Below, one piece after another: positions 27,444 to 36,984 of a stretch of 64,000 nucleotides of DNA; the stretch's first letter is position 1; each line of letters starts with the position of its first letter. The DNA lies in NCBI RefSeq assembly GCF_005503555.1, contig NZ_SCNG01000005.1:62001-126000 (forward strand), in the 5' to 3' direction. This DNA comes from Rudaea sp. 3F27F6 (GTDB taxonomy: Bacteria > Pseudomonadota > Gammaproteobacteria > Xanthomonadales > Rhodanobacteraceae). The notes beneath the pieces are model-generated. The model had not been told where the DNA came from, made no database searches, and saw nothing but the letters and a program-made list of their open reading frames with translations. The position numbers and the translations under genes were made by a program.

Positions 27444-30239
27444 TCAATGGTTGCCGAGGCTGCGCAAACTTATGCTGCGCTTGAGGTCGGCCAAATCTGC
27501 CTTGCTCTGCAGGCGCATCGTGATCGATTCGCCCGGCAGCAAGGTCAGCGCGTTGTCGGACAGCTCGAGGTCGAGATTGCCGAAGTCGATCCATACGGCA
27601 CGCGCAAGTTTCTTGGCCGAAAGTGTCAGCCGATAACCGTCGCCGTCGGCGGCGATGTCGGCATGCAGACTGGGATCGCTCAGGGCTAGTTCTTTTGCCG
27701 CGGCGAAGTAGACGATATCGCGCGCGAGTGTCGCGCCGTTCACAAGCAGCTCGTATGCGACGACGGTGCGCTTGGGATCGGCGCCGCGCAGCAGATCGGC
27801 ATCGGCGAATTCGCCGAATCGCGTTGCGGCGGCCGCGGCGAGCGTCACCGGTTTGCTTTCCTCGCGCAGCAGCTTGCCGTCGAGATCGAGGACGCGCAGA
27901 CGCATTGTGGCCGCGGTGGGTTCTTGGCGGTCGTTGAGCAGACTGACGGTTGTGGTGCCATGCCGGCGTAGCGCGGCGACCGCGACCGGCGCGTAGAAGC
28001 GCTTCGCGTGAAACTGCAGCGCCTTCCAGCGCCCGTACCAGTCGATGCTCGACCACGAGGCGCCGGGCCAGACGTCGTTGAGCTGCCAGTACAGCGTGCC
28101 CATCGTGCGCGGCCGGCTCGCGCGATGATGCAGGGCGGCGAGTTCGATGCCTTCGGCCTGAGTGACCTGGCTCAAGTAGACGAAGTCGGCGAAGTCCTTG
28201 GGTTCGCCGTATTCCTCGCGCACGTATTTCAGCAGGCGCGTATTGCCGTCGCCGTAGAGAAATTTCTGGTGCGCGCGGATCACCGGCGAATCGACCTGCA
28301 TCTCGTCGGGCTTGGCAATCGTCGCGATCGTGCGCATCTCCGGCCACGCCTGCAGGCCGTACTCGGACATGAAGCGCGGCGTTTCGTCGAGATAGGCGGC
28401 CGCCGGTTTCGCCGGGCCGCCCCAGACTTCCCAGTAATGCTTGTCGCCGTTGTCGGAATCGTTGCTTGCGCCGTCGAGGTCGTTGCTCGGCGAGCTCGAC
28501 CAGTACGGCACGCCCGCGCCAAGTTCGGCGACCACGGCGCGCAGATCGCGGCCGAACAACTGCTCATAGCCCGCCCAGGCTTTCGCGGCGAGCGCCGGCG
28601 CCTCCTGGTCGAGCTTCTTCTTCCAGCCCCAATCCTTCCAGCCGGTTTCGACTTCGTTGTTGCCGCACCAAAGCGCGAGGCTGGGATGATCGCGCAGGCG
28701 CCGCACCTGTTCGCGCGCCTCGGCGAGCACATTGGCGCGGAAGCGCGGATCGTTGGCCGGAGTCGCACCGCCGCCGAACATAAAGTCCTGCCAGATCAGG
28801 ATGCCCATCTCGTCGGCGAGATCGAAGAATTCGTCGGACTCGTAGTAACCGCCGCCCCAGGAACGCAGCATGTTCATATGCGCATCGCGCGCCGACTGCA
28901 GCACGCGCAGTTGCTGCTCGCGCGTGACGCGAGTCGGGAACATGTCGAACGGAATCAGGTTTGCGCCCTTGGCGAAAACCGGCACGCTGTTGACCGCGAA
29001 GGCGAAGCCGCGGCCCTTGTCGTCGCGCTCGTGGCGCAGTTCGATGCGGCGCAGGCCGGTGCGCCGCTGCGCTTCGGCACGAGTGCCGTCTGCGGCGACG
29101 TCGAGCGAAAAGGTATACAAAGGCTGCGTGCCGTAGCCGACCGGATACCAGAGGCGTGGATGGGCGATGCGCAGCGGAATATCGATGCGGTTCGTTCCGC
29201 GTTTCAGCGTTGCAGTTTGTTTCGCGGTCTGCAAATCGGAAGATCCGGCGAGTCCATAGTGCAGTTCGAGTTCGGCTTTGCCCGCGCGATCGGCTTCGAT
29301 TTCGACCTGCGCAGTCACGCGTGCTTCGTCGCCATCGATGCGTTCCTGCGCGATATGTAGATCGGCGATGCGCAGCGTGTCCCAACTTTCCAGCCGCGCC
29401 GGCTTCCAGATACCCGCGGTGACGTAGCGCGGCCCCCAGTCCCAGCCATAGTGGTAGCCCGGCTTGCGCACGAAATTCTGCGTCAGCACACCCTTGGGTT
29501 CGTCACCGAATCCCCAATCGTAGTTGGCCGGCAGCTTGGCTGGCATCGCCTGCACTTGGGCGAGGACGTGCGCGATCGGTGAGTGAAACACGACGCGCAA
29601 CTCGTTCGCGCCGGCCTTGAGCGCGCCGCGCACCGGCATACGCCAGTTGCGGAACATATTGTCGGCCGAGGCGAGCTTGCACCCATTGAGATAGACATCG
29701 GCGTAGGTGTCGAGGCCGTCGAACACGAGGTCGTTATGCGTGTGCGCCAGCGTCGCCGAATCGACATCGAAGCGCGTGCGGTATTCCCAGTCGGCGAGGC
29801 CGATCCACTGCAGCGCTGCTTCATGCGCGCCGACGTAAGGGTCTTCGATCGCGCCGTTGGCGAGCAGGTCGGTATGCACATTGCCCGGCACGCTCGCATG
29901 CTGCCACGCCGCGGCCTTGGGATGTGCGCTCGCTGCCGGCCCCGGAACGGCACGCACCTGCCATTCGCTCTTACCGAGATCGATCGAACTCGGCGACGCG
30001 GCATACGCGATCGTCGCCGGCGTCACGAGCGCCGATACGGCCAAGAAGATCGTCGCGGAAGCGCGCTTGAATGCGGCGCCAAGGTAATCGCTCGTCATTC
30101 CTGCGAACGCAGGAATCCAGCTTTTCCTTTTGATGTTCCCGCGACAAAGCAAGATCAAAAATTGGATCCCCGCTCGACCAGCCCGTCCGCTGTCGAGAGC
30201 CGCGGAAACAACGAAAGACATGAAGCTCGGCATTTTCAT
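27444..30239 (-). CDS. GH2 beta-mannosidase, exported
   Basis: Would cleave the beta-1,4-mannose of the N-glycan core. It has the GH2 sandwich with sugar-binding loops (DTYADVYLNG, YDWGFGDEPKGVLTQN, YHYGWDWGPRYV), an immunoglobulin-like domain, and the barrel with acid/base Glu in WCGNNEVETGW and nucleophile Glu in MSEYGLQAWP. Two starts compete. ATG 30239 overlaps the GH20 stop (TGATG) behind a GAGGAG ribosome site, but gives a long odd leader containing a translated repeat. ATG 30098, at the edge of that repeat, starts directly before a signal peptide (FLAVSALVTPATIAYA). The 30239 start is shown; the mature protein is the same. The repeat probably inserted between the original start and the signal sequence. 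Confidence 0.88.
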   Translation of the reverse strand: MKMPSFMSFVVSAALDSGRAGRAGIQFLILLCRGNIKRKSWIPAFAGMTSDYLGAAFKRASATIFLAVSALVTPATIAYAASPSSIDLGKSEWQVRAVPGPAASAHPKAAAWQHASVPGNVHTDLLANGAIEDPYVGAHEAALQWIGLADWEYRTRFDVDSATLAHTHNDLVFDGLDTYADVYLNGCKLASADNMFRNWRMPVRGALKAGANELRVVFHSPIAHVLAQVQAMPAKLPANYDWGFGDEPKGVLTQNFVRKPGYHYGWDWGPRYVTAGIWKPARLESWDTLRIADLHIAQERIDGDEARVTAQVEIEADRAGKAELELHYGLAGSSDLQTAKQTATLKRGTNRIDIPLRIAHPRLWYPVGYGTQPLYTFSLDVAADGTRAEAQRRTGLRRIELRHERDDKGRGFAFAVNSVPVFAKGANLIPFDMFPTRVTREQQLRVLQSARDAHMNMLRSWGGGYYESDEFFDLADEMGILIWQDFMFGGGATPANDPRFRANVLAEAREQVRRLRDHPSLALWCGNNEVETGWKDWGWKKKLDQEAPALAAKAWAGYEQLFGRDLRAVVAELGAGVPYWSSSPSNDLDGASNDSDNGDKHYWEVWGGPAKPAAAYLDETPRFMSEYGLQAWPEMRTIATIAKPDEMQVDSPVIRAHQKFLYGDGNTRLLKYVREEYGEPKDFADFVYLSQVTQAEGIELAALHHRASRPRTMGTLYWQLNDVWPGASWSSIDWYGRWKALQFHAKRFYAPVAVAALRRHGTTTVSLLNDRQEPTAATMRLRVLDLDGKLLREESKPVTLAAAAATRFGEFADADLLRGADPKRTVVAYELLVNGATLARDIVYFAAAKELALSDPSLHADIAADGDGYRLTLSAKKLARAVWIDFGNLDLELSDNALTLLPGESITMRLQSKADLADLKRSISLRSLGNH
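30097..30116. repeat. Palindromic interspersed repeat at the 5' end of the GH2 gene
   Basis: ATTCCTGCG and CGCAGGAAT form a perfect 9-bp inverted repeat with a two-base centre. On the minus strand it is read as part of SWIPAFAGMT, a peptide that is the translated trace of a short palindromic repeat scattered in many proteobacterial genomes. Flanking sequence to about 30175 looks like further repeat material. Confidence 0.75.
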
Positions 30240-32542
30240 CAGTGCTTCAACTCCTCGGCTTTCAGTTCGCGCAAGCCACCGCCCGGCGGCGCCCATTGCA
30301 GATGCAGATCGGCACCGCCGCCGCGCTGCACATAACCGATACGCAGGCGATGCACGCCGTGTTGCAGCGGCACCAGGACCGAGCGCGGCTGTTCGTAGTC
30401 TTCGTTGCGCACCACGGTTTCGCCGTCGATGGCGAGAGACACGGCATCGTCGGCGCGCACGACAAAGCGATAGATACCGTCGCTCGCCGCAGTGAATTCG
30501 CCGTCGAAGTCGAGGCCGTATTCCTTTTTCCCAGCGAACTCCTTCAGATCGAACGCGCGGGTTTCGCCCTGCGCGCCCGGTTTGCGCTGCGTCACGGTGT
30601 TCTCGAACTCGAGCAGAGTGGGGAAGCGGCCCTCGTAGTACGCATAGGTCGCGCCCGCTGACTTGCCGGCCGCGGCAATGGCAGGCTTGAGTCCACGATT
30701 CCACAAAGAGGCATTGTATACACCGCTGCGGCGGCCGTCGGTTGCGACCACAAGGGTGCGCAGTTGGCGTTTCTGTTCGAGTGGCAGGTCGACATCGACC
30801 GGGCCGGCGTAACGCGGCGAATAGCGCGGATCGGGCAGGCTGCCGTCGAGCGTGTAGTAGATCGCGGCGCCGGGCATCGGCGCGGCAAGCTGCAGGCGGT
30901 AGTGCGGCTGGTCGATCTGCAGCACGTCGCCGAAGCCCTGCGGTTCGGGAATGCGATAGCGGATACCGGCACGGTCGAGGCGCGGATACTGGCTCGCCAG
31001 CCGCCGCTCGAAATCGGCATAGTCGCGCGAGCTTTGTTCGGACCAGCCGATTTCGGCGATCGCGAGTGCGCGCGGGAACACCGCGTACTCGGCCGTTTCC
31101 GCATTCGGCATATGCTCGCTCCAGGCGTTGCCCTGCACGCCGAGGATATGGCTGCGCTCACGAGCCGACAGCGCGGGCGGCAGCGGGTCGTAGGCGTAGA
31201 CGTTCTGCAGCGGCAGATAGCCGTTGAACGCGAAGGTCTCGCTTTCCACCGGCCCTTGCGCGTAGTCGAGATAGCAGTAGCCGGTCGGCGACATCACCAC
31301 GTCGTGGCCCTGCTTGGCCGCGGCGAAGCCGCCCTTTTCGCCGCGCCACGACATCACGGTCGCATCGGGCGCGAGGCCGCCTTCGAGAATCTCGTCCCAG
31401 CCGATGATGCGCTTGCCTTTGGCATGCGCGATTTTTTCCACGCGGCGGATAAACCAGCTTTGCAGCTCGTCCTCGTTCTTCAGTTTCTCGCGCCGGATCA
31501 GATCCTGCACGAAGGCGCTCTTCTTCCATGCGTCCTTCGGCGCCTCGTCGCCGCCGATATGGATGTACGGCGCGGGGAACAGCGCGGCGACCTCGCCGAG
31601 CACGTCGTCGAGAAAGGCGAAGGTTTCTTCTTTCGGGCAGAAGATATTTTCGCTGACGCCCCAGTTCGTCCACACCTCGAAAGGTCCCGGCGTGCAGGCG
31701 AACTGCGGATAGGCGGCGAGTGCGGCCTGCGCATGGCCCGGCAGTTCGATTTCGGGAATCACCGTGATGTGCCGCGCGGCGGCGTAGGCGACGATCTCGC
31801 GCACCTGATCCTGCGTGTAGTACAGCGGACCGTAGGCGATGCCATCGCCGACATAGGGATCGACCTTGTGCTCGACCACGGTCTCGCGGCGCTTGGCGCC
31901 AACTTCGGTGAGTCGCGGATATTTCTTGATCTCGATGCGCCAGCCCTGATCCTCGGTCAGATGCCAGTGGAAGGTGTTGAGCTTGTACTGCGCCATCAGG
32001 TCGAGATATTTCTTGACGAAGGCGATCGGGAAAAAATGCCGGCCAACGTCGAGATGCAGGCCGCGCCAGGCGAAGCGCGGCGCGTCGTCGATATCGATCG
32101 CGGCAACCGTGGGCGCGGCCTGCTTGGTCACAGGCAGCAGTTGCATCAGTGTCTGCATGCCGTAGAACAGGCCGGCGTCGGCACCGCTGATATGGATGCG
32201 GTCGGCATCGGCGACCAGGCGGTATGCTTCGGCGGCGATGCCGGGGCGCGCCTTCGTCGTCTCGAACCAGAGGACATTGCGTTGCGCGCGCTCCGGCTTG
32301 CCGTCGCGGATCGGCAAGTTCAAACCCTGCGTTTCACCGAGCCAGTCGGCAAACATCTGCGCCGTGGCGCGCGCGGATGCGTCGGCGGCGTAGATTTGCG
32401 TCGCGCCGTTCAGCGCGAACGCCCCGGTACTCGGTCGCACCGAGCGCGGTTGCGGCACGACCGCGGCCGCGTCGTTGCGGCCGTCGGCATAGGTCGAAGC
32501 GGAGGCGCAGAGCAGGAGGAAAAGACAGGCGATGCGGAGCAT
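30239..32542 (-). CDS. GH20 beta-N-acetylhexosaminidase, exported
   Basis: Removes terminal beta-GlcNAc/GalNAc by substrate-assisted catalysis, probably in the periplasm. The 767-residue protein has a signal peptide (LRIACLFLLLCASASTYA), an N-terminal alpha/beta domain, then the GH20 barrel: LDVGRHFFPIAFVKKYLD, NTFHWHLTEDQGWRIEIKKYP, PEIELPGHAQAALAAYP, catalytic Asp332-Glu333 in HIGGDEAPKDAW, and GVQGNAWSEHM. The C-terminal ~200 residues form a chitobiase-type tail plus a PA14-like beta domain (IYRFVVRADDAVSLAIDG). The start at 32542 has GAGG 10 bases upstream. The end overlaps the GH2 start. It follows TonB receptor 3 but a terminator stands between. Confidence 0.93.
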   Translation of the reverse strand: MLRIACLFLLLCASASTYADGRNDAAAVVPQPRSVRPSTGAFALNGATQIYAADASARATAQMFADWLGETQGLNLPIRDGKPERAQRNVLWFETTKARPGIAAEAYRLVADADRIHISGADAGLFYGMQTLMQLLPVTKQAAPTVAAIDIDDAPRFAWRGLHLDVGRHFFPIAFVKKYLDLMAQYKLNTFHWHLTEDQGWRIEIKKYPRLTEVGAKRRETVVEHKVDPYVGDGIAYGPLYYTQDQVREIVAYAAARHITVIPEIELPGHAQAALAAYPQFACTPGPFEVWTNWGVSENIFCPKEETFAFLDDVLGEVAALFPAPYIHIGGDEAPKDAWKKSAFVQDLIRREKLKNEDELQSWFIRRVEKIAHAKGKRIIGWDEILEGGLAPDATVMSWRGEKGGFAAAKQGHDVVMSPTGYCYLDYAQGPVESETFAFNGYLPLQNVYAYDPLPPALSARERSHILGVQGNAWSEHMPNAETAEYAVFPRALAIAEIGWSEQSSRDYADFERRLASQYPRLDRAGIRYRIPEPQGFGDVLQIDQPHYRLQLAAPMPGAAIYYTLDGSLPDPRYSPRYAGPVDVDLPLEQKRQLRTLVVATDGRRSGVYNASLWNRGLKPAIAAAGKSAGATYAYYEGRFPTLLEFENTVTQRKPGAQGETRAFDLKEFAGKKEYGLDFDGEFTAASDGIYRFVVRADDAVSLAIDGETVVRNEDYEQPRSVLVPLQHGVHRLRIGYVQRGGGADLHLQWAPPGGGLRELKAEELKH

Positions 32543-32631
32543 AGGCGACCTCGATGTTCGAAGGCGCCGCCTCTTCGCAGCGGCGGCGCGGGCATGCGGG
32601 CGATGGGCGCGACGATTGTAGCCAGCGGCGG

Positions 32632-32656
32632 AAAAAAAGCCCGGCCAGGCCGGGCT
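32632..32656 (-). terminator. Rho-independent terminator after TonB receptor 3
   Basis: On the minus strand, AGCCCGG/CCGGGCT with a five-base loop is followed by a run of seven T (plus-strand A run at 32632-32638). It lies 24 bases after the receptor stop and 90 before the GH20 start, so the hydrolases need readthrough or a promoter inside those 90 bases. Confidence 0.85.
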
Positions 32657-32679
32657 GGAGGGGAAACATCGCCGCACAG

Positions 32680-35565
32680 TCAGAATTTGTAGTTGAGCTT
32701 GATCGACAGTTCGCGGCCCACATAGTCGGCACCGGTCAGCGTGGAAATGAACTCGAAGCCGCCCGAGTATTCGGGGATGCTGCCGACGCGGTCGAAGATG
32801 TTGTTGACGAAGACGGTCAGCCTGGCGTGGTCGTTGAGGTCGTAGCCGACCGAGACGTTGTAGGTGATCCACGGCGCGATATTGGCGTAGAACAATTTGC
32901 AGTTCGCATCGCCGACGCTCGGCTGGGTGCCGTCCGGCAGGGTCACGCAGGCGCCCCAGCCGTTCGCGCGCACGCCGCCGATGCGCTGGCCGAACAGGGT
33001 CACGTCCCAGCCCGCGCGCTGCCAGTTCAGCGTCGCATTCATGCGGCTGCGTGGATTCATGTAGGCGTTGTTGAGCAGCGGGTCGGTCGGCAGCACGCGC
33101 TGCAGATACTTGATGTTCTGCGTGTAGTTGAGGCCGAACTTGAAATCGCCCCAGTTGTCGGTCGACAGCCGGTAATTGACCGCCGCGTCGACGCCGGAGA
33201 CGTAGAACTGGGCTTCGTTGATCGAGCTGATGTACGCGGCCGAGATATTGCCGCTGGCGTCGCGGCGGATGTCGTTGAGGATCATCTGGCAGTAGGCCGA
33301 TCCCTGCGCGTGCGCGGTGTACGGCGCGCCGCCGACCTGCAGGCCGGTGCGGCAACCGGCCTCGTCTTTGAGCGCGGTGGTCAGGTCGAGATTCTGGATC
33401 GCATTGTCGATGCCGGTGTGCCAGTAGTCGGCGCTGAGCGAGAGGCCGTCGATCCAATTCACGTCCCAGACCACGCCGGCCGACCAGCTATGGCCCTTCT
33501 CCGGCAGCAGGTTGGGGTTGCCGCCCGAGTACTGGGTGAAATAAGAGTTGTGGGTGACCTGCGGACACGAGGACTGGTGGCTCATGATGCACTGGTAATA
33601 GTCGGAATAGATGCCGACCTGCTGGGTCGATTCCGTCTGGTAGATGTCGATCATGTCCGGCGCGTGGAAGTTGGTGCCGTAGCTGCCGCGCAGCAGCACG
33701 CCGTCGACCGGGCGCCATTCGAGCGCGCCGCTCCAGGTGCGCGCCATGTTGGCGATGCTCGCGTCGTCGTACTTGTCGAGGCGCCCGGCCAGCGTCGCGG
33801 TCAGTCGCGAGAGCAGCGGAATGCGCAGCTCCAGTGCGCTCGAATAGCGCGTGCGTTCGCCGCCGCCGGTGTTGTAGTTCTGGAACGGATTGCCGTACGT
33901 CGTCGAGTTGCCGCGCGGATCGGGATAGAGCTGGAAACCCTGGTGATTCGCTTCGAGCACGCCGGCGACGCCGAGCGGCCCGGCCCAGAGGTCGAACAGA
34001 TCGCCGCTGACGGTCAACTGCGCCTGGTTCATCCACGAGATCGCATCGTTGCGCCCGCTCACACCGAAGCCCGCGTACTGCGTCGGCGAGATCGGATTCC
34101 AGAAGCGCGTCGGGTCGAGCTGGTAGACCGGATAGCTGGTGCCGCCGATCGTCGTCGTGCCTTGCTGCGGGCCGAAGTAGAAATCGAACATGCCTTGTTC
34201 GTTGAGGCCGGTGAACGACTCGTGCACCCAGTAGACCGAGCGCCCGACCGACGCGTCCCAATTGAACCGGTCATTGAAGATCGTGCCCTTGATGCCGGCG
34301 TGGACGTCCCAGTTCTGCTCGCGGTCGTAGGTGTTGCCCTGCGTGCCCATTTCGCGTGCGCTGAGCTGGCGCAGATAGTTCCAGCCGACGCCGTTCCAGT
34401 CCGAACCGCCGCCGATGAGCTGGCCCGTGGTCTTGTCGTAGAACGAGTTCGGCAGGCCGCCCATCGAATAGAGGAACGGCAATTGCGTATTCGAGATGCC
34501 GGTGGTGCGATAGATCGACGCGGCGCCGTAGGCGGTCATGCCGTTGCCGAAATCGTATTCGCCGTAGACGTAGCCGTCCGTGTCGTCACGTCCCGGCGTC
34601 AGCACCCAGTCCTTGAACAGCGCGTTCTGCGCGCAGTAGTAGCCGCTTGGGCTGTTCTGCAGGCGATAGGCGCCGGCGAAACCGGCCTGTGTGCACGCAC
34701 CGGCCGGCGGCGTGATGTAGCTGCCGTCGGCGGCCTGCAGCAGGATGCCGGGATAGGACTGGTAGCCGAACTTGCGCGCAGTCGGGCTCCAGGTGCCGTA
34801 GCCTGCGTCGGAGTCGGAATCGGTGTAGGGGCGGTCGTGTCCCCAGAGCGCACTGCGGTGCAGCTTCTCGAAGCTGTAGACGACGTGCCAGTCGTCGCCG
34901 CTCTTGCCGCCGACCCAGGTGAAATCGCCGAAGCGGCGGCCGCCGCGCTCGGCCTGGCCGGTCTGCACCGAAAATTCGTCGCCCTCGTAGCGGTGCTTGA
35001 GGATGATATTGATCACGCCCGCGACCGCGTCGGAACCGTAGATCGCCGACGCGCCGGTGTAGAGGATTTCGACGCGGTCGATCATGCCGGCCGGAATATT
35101 GTTGGCGTTCTGGAACGTGTAGCTGTTCGATCCGCCTTGCGAAGGCTGCGGATAGTCGCTGACGCGGCGGCCGTCGATGAGCAGCAGGGTGCGGTTGGCG
35201 CCGAGGCCGTGCAGATTGACCTGGCGTGCGTTGACCGTCGTGCTGCCCCAGCTCGGCGGCGTCTCCGCGCGGAACGACTGGGTCAGCGAGTTCATCACCT
35301 CGTAGACCGTGGTGAAGCCCTGCGCCTTGAGCGTCTCCGCGCTGATCACCGTGACCGGCGTCGGCCCTTCGATTTCGGCGCGGGCGATGCGCGAACCGGT
35401 GACGACGACTTTCTCCAGCTCGGCGGCTTTCTTGGTTTCTTTCTGTGCGTCGCCGTCCGCCGGCGCCGGATTTGCGTCCGCGTTTTCGGCGCGGGCGAAG
35501 GCAGGCGAGAGCAGGGCGACGGTCAAGGCAACGGCAAGCGTTCTACGCGCTGTATTTGTATACAT
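32680..35565 (-). CDS. TonB-dependent receptor 3
   Basis: Outer-membrane receptor of 961 residues with signal peptide (RTLAVALTVALLSPAFARA), TonB box region (LEKVVVTGSRI), plug (TPVTVISAETLKAQGFTTVYEVMNSL... DAVAGVINIIL) and a barrel ending in KLNYKF. The plug differs from receptors 1, 2 and 4: it is of the conventional type that includes iron and vitamin receptors, with 'LLLIDGRRV' and 'YGSDAVAGVINI'. Position next to GH20/GH2/GH47 suggests an oligosaccharide ligand. The ATG has GGGGAGGA upstream. Both a LacI-type and an IclR-type site precede it, so it may respond to two sugars. Confidence 0.92.
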   Translation of the reverse strand: MYTNTARRTLAVALTVALLSPAFARAENADANPAPADGDAQKETKKAAELEKVVVTGSRIARAEIEGPTPVTVISAETLKAQGFTTVYEVMNSLTQSFRAETPPSWGSTTVNARQVNLHGLGANRTLLLIDGRRVSDYPQPSQGGSNSYTFQNANNIPAGMIDRVEILYTGASAIYGSDAVAGVINIILKHRYEGDEFSVQTGQAERGGRRFGDFTWVGGKSGDDWHVVYSFEKLHRSALWGHDRPYTDSDSDAGYGTWSPTARKFGYQSYPGILLQAADGSYITPPAGACTQAGFAGAYRLQNSPSGYYCAQNALFKDWVLTPGRDDTDGYVYGEYDFGNGMTAYGAASIYRTTGISNTQLPFLYSMGGLPNSFYDKTTGQLIGGGSDWNGVGWNYLRQLSAREMGTQGNTYDREQNWDVHAGIKGTIFNDRFNWDASVGRSVYWVHESFTGLNEQGMFDFYFGPQQGTTTIGGTSYPVYQLDPTRFWNPISPTQYAGFGVSGRNDAISWMNQAQLTVSGDLFDLWAGPLGVAGVLEANHQGFQLYPDPRGNSTTYGNPFQNYNTGGGERTRYSSALELRIPLLSRLTATLAGRLDKYDDASIANMARTWSGALEWRPVDGVLLRGSYGTNFHAPDMIDIYQTESTQQVGIYSDYYQCIMSHQSSCPQVTHNSYFTQYSGGNPNLLPEKGHSWSAGVVWDVNWIDGLSLSADYWHTGIDNAIQNLDLTTALKDEAGCRTGLQVGGAPYTAHAQGSAYCQMILNDIRRDASGNISAAYISSINEAQFYVSGVDAAVNYRLSTDNWGDFKFGLNYTQNIKYLQRVLPTDPLLNNAYMNPRSRMNATLNWQRAGWDVTLFGQRIGGVRANGWGACVTLPDGTQPSVGDANCKLFYANIAPWITYNVSVGYDLNDHARLTVFVNNIFDRVGSIPEYSGGFEFISTLTGADYVGRELSIKLNYKF

Positions 35566-35607
35566 TTTCTCCTCCCCGATGAGTTGTGCGATTCCAATAT
35601 GGCAAAC

Positions 35608-35621
35608 TTGGATCGATCTAA
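35608..35621. promoter_or_regulatory. Putative LacI operator upstream of TonB receptor 3
   Basis: TTGGATCGATCTAA, a palindrome with a central CG as LacI-family proteins prefer, 42 bases upstream of the receptor start. It differs by one base from the perfect palindrome at 44899. Confidence 0.6.
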
Positions 35622-35645
35622 ATTTAGTTCAAATTAACAACTCGG

Positions 35646-35659
35646 TTTCATATATTCGC
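35646..35659 (+). promoter_or_regulatory. Weak IclR-type site upstream of TonB receptor 3
   Basis: TTTCATATATTCGC keeps the first nine bases of the reference motif exactly (10 of 14 overall), 80 bases upstream of the receptor start and 24 bases beyond the LacI-type site. Confidence 0.4.
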
Positions 35660-35745
35660 GCGTTGCAGCAAGGCTCATGTTGCGACCGCCGCCCCATGCG
35701 GCGGACGCGATGTGCAGGCGCAAAACTACAGGATCGAAACTGCGT

Positions 35746-36984
35746 TCATGGCGTGCCTCGCAGCCAGCGCAGGACTTCGTAGCACGCCCCCATGGTGTGA
35801 TAGTCGGTCTTGCCGGCCGGACTCTTCTCGTCGTCGTACTTGTGGTTGTCGGCGTCGAGAATGCGATACCACGCGCCGTAGCGGTGATCGACCATATGCT
35901 CCCACGAATAGGCCCAGAGCCGGTCGTACCACGTCCAGTACTTTTCCTCGTGCGTGCGGCTCGCGAGCAGCGCGGCGGTAGCGAGCGATTCGGCCTGGAC
36001 CCAGAAATATTTGTCGCTGTCGCAGACCGAGTAGTCGGGCGCGAAGCCGTAGCAGATACCGCCGCGCGCTTCGTCCCAAGCGTGTTCGAGCGCCTTGCCG
36101 AACAGATGCCTAGCGATCGGTACGAGCCAGTCGGCGGCGGCGCTGGGCGAAGTGGAATCGGGGCGCGCGGAGGCGGCGCCAAGATGTCGGTCGAGGATCA
36201 GCAGCAGCTTCGCCCACTCGGTCTGGTGTCCAGGCTGGAAGCCCCACGGGCGGAACAGATGCTTCGGGTCGTCCTTGTGATATTCCCAGTCCACGCGCCA
36301 CTGCGCATCGTAGTGTTCCCAGACGAGGCCGCCGGCCTGCTGCGCCTGACGCAAGGTCATGTGTTCGGCGAGCAGGAACGCGCGGTCGAGATAGCGCGTC
36401 TCGCGCGTCGCTTCGAACGCGGCGAGCATCGCCTCGCACATGTGCATGTTAGCGTTCTGGCCGCGATAGGCGGAGAACTGCCATTGCGCGTCGGCCTCGT
36501 CGCGGTAGAGGCCGAAGGCCGCGTCCCAGAAATATTTTTCGAGCAGGTCCCAGGTTTCGTTCATCCACGCGCGCGTCTCGGTGATGCCGGCTTTGTACGC
36601 GGTCGCGTAAGCGAGCAGGACGAAGGCGAGACCGTAGCAGTGGTTGGTCCGGTCCTCGGGTTTGCCGTCGCGCAAGGTCCAGGCGTAACCGCCCGTCGTC
36701 GGATCGCGATGCGCCTCGCGCAGATAGCGCAACCCGTGCAGCGCGGCGTCGCGGTACTCGGCATTGCCGAACTCGCGCAGCGCCATCGCGTAGTTGAAGA
36801 CGAAGCGCGTGCTCGAAACGAGATGGCGATGGCTGCGATCGTAGATCGTGCCGTCGTCCTTGAAGTAGTGGAAGAACCCGCCTTCGGCGTCGATACAGCG
36901 CGGATGGTAGAACGCCATCGTCTGCTGGATATGTTCGAGCAGGAAGGCTTCGCTGCGAAAATCGGGCAGGGTTTTTGCGTTCAT
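35746..36984 (-). CDS. AGE-family sugar isomerase, probable D-mannose isomerase or 2-epimerase
   Basis: Predicted to convert free D-mannose to D-fructose (or glucose). The 412-residue all-helical protein belongs to the N-acylglucosamine 2-epimerase superfamily. Recognisable parts are HRHLVSSTRFVFNYA, NHCYGLAFVLLAYATAY, NANMHMCEAMLAAFEAT, PGHQTEWAKLLLILDRHLG and DSDKYFWVQAESLATAALL, which supply the conserved His, Arg and Glu residues of the barrel. The start ATG overlaps the stop of the kinase gene (ATGA). Pairing with a fructokinase-type kinase favours mannose isomerase over GlcNAc epimerase, giving a mannose to fructose to fructose 6-phosphate route. Confidence 0.85.
   Translation of the reverse strand: MNAKTLPDFRSEAFLLEHIQQTMAFYHPRCIDAEGGFFHYFKDDGTIYDRSHRHLVSSTRFVFNYAMALREFGNAEYRDAALHGLRYLREAHRDPTTGGYAWTLRDGKPEDRTNHCYGLAFVLLAYATAYKAGITETRAWMNETWDLLEKYFWDAAFGLYRDEADAQWQFSAYRGQNANMHMCEAMLAAFEATRETRYLDRAFLLAEHMTLRQAQQAGGLVWEHYDAQWRVDWEYHKDDPKHLFRPWGFQPGHQTEWAKLLLILDRHLGAASARPDSTSPSAAADWLVPIARHLFGKALEHAWDEARGGICYGFAPDYSVCDSDKYFWVQAESLATAALLASRTHEEKYWTWYDRLWAYSWEHMVDHRYGAWYRILDADNHKYDDEKSPAGKTDYHTMGACYEVLRWLRGTP

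Noticed and set aside
30100-30180. Peptide SWIPAFAGMT as a conserved protein motif
   Set aside because: It is the translated form of a DNA palindromic repeat, not a protein domain.
32554-35637. 1027-residue open frame on the plus strand, antisense to TonB receptor 3
   Set aside because: High-GC DNA leaves long antisense frames. This one is Arg/Asp/Val-rich without any recognisable domain, lies over a receptor with clear plug and barrel motifs, and has no ribosome site. The long minus-strand frame at 6874-8676 under receptor 1 was rejected for the same reason.
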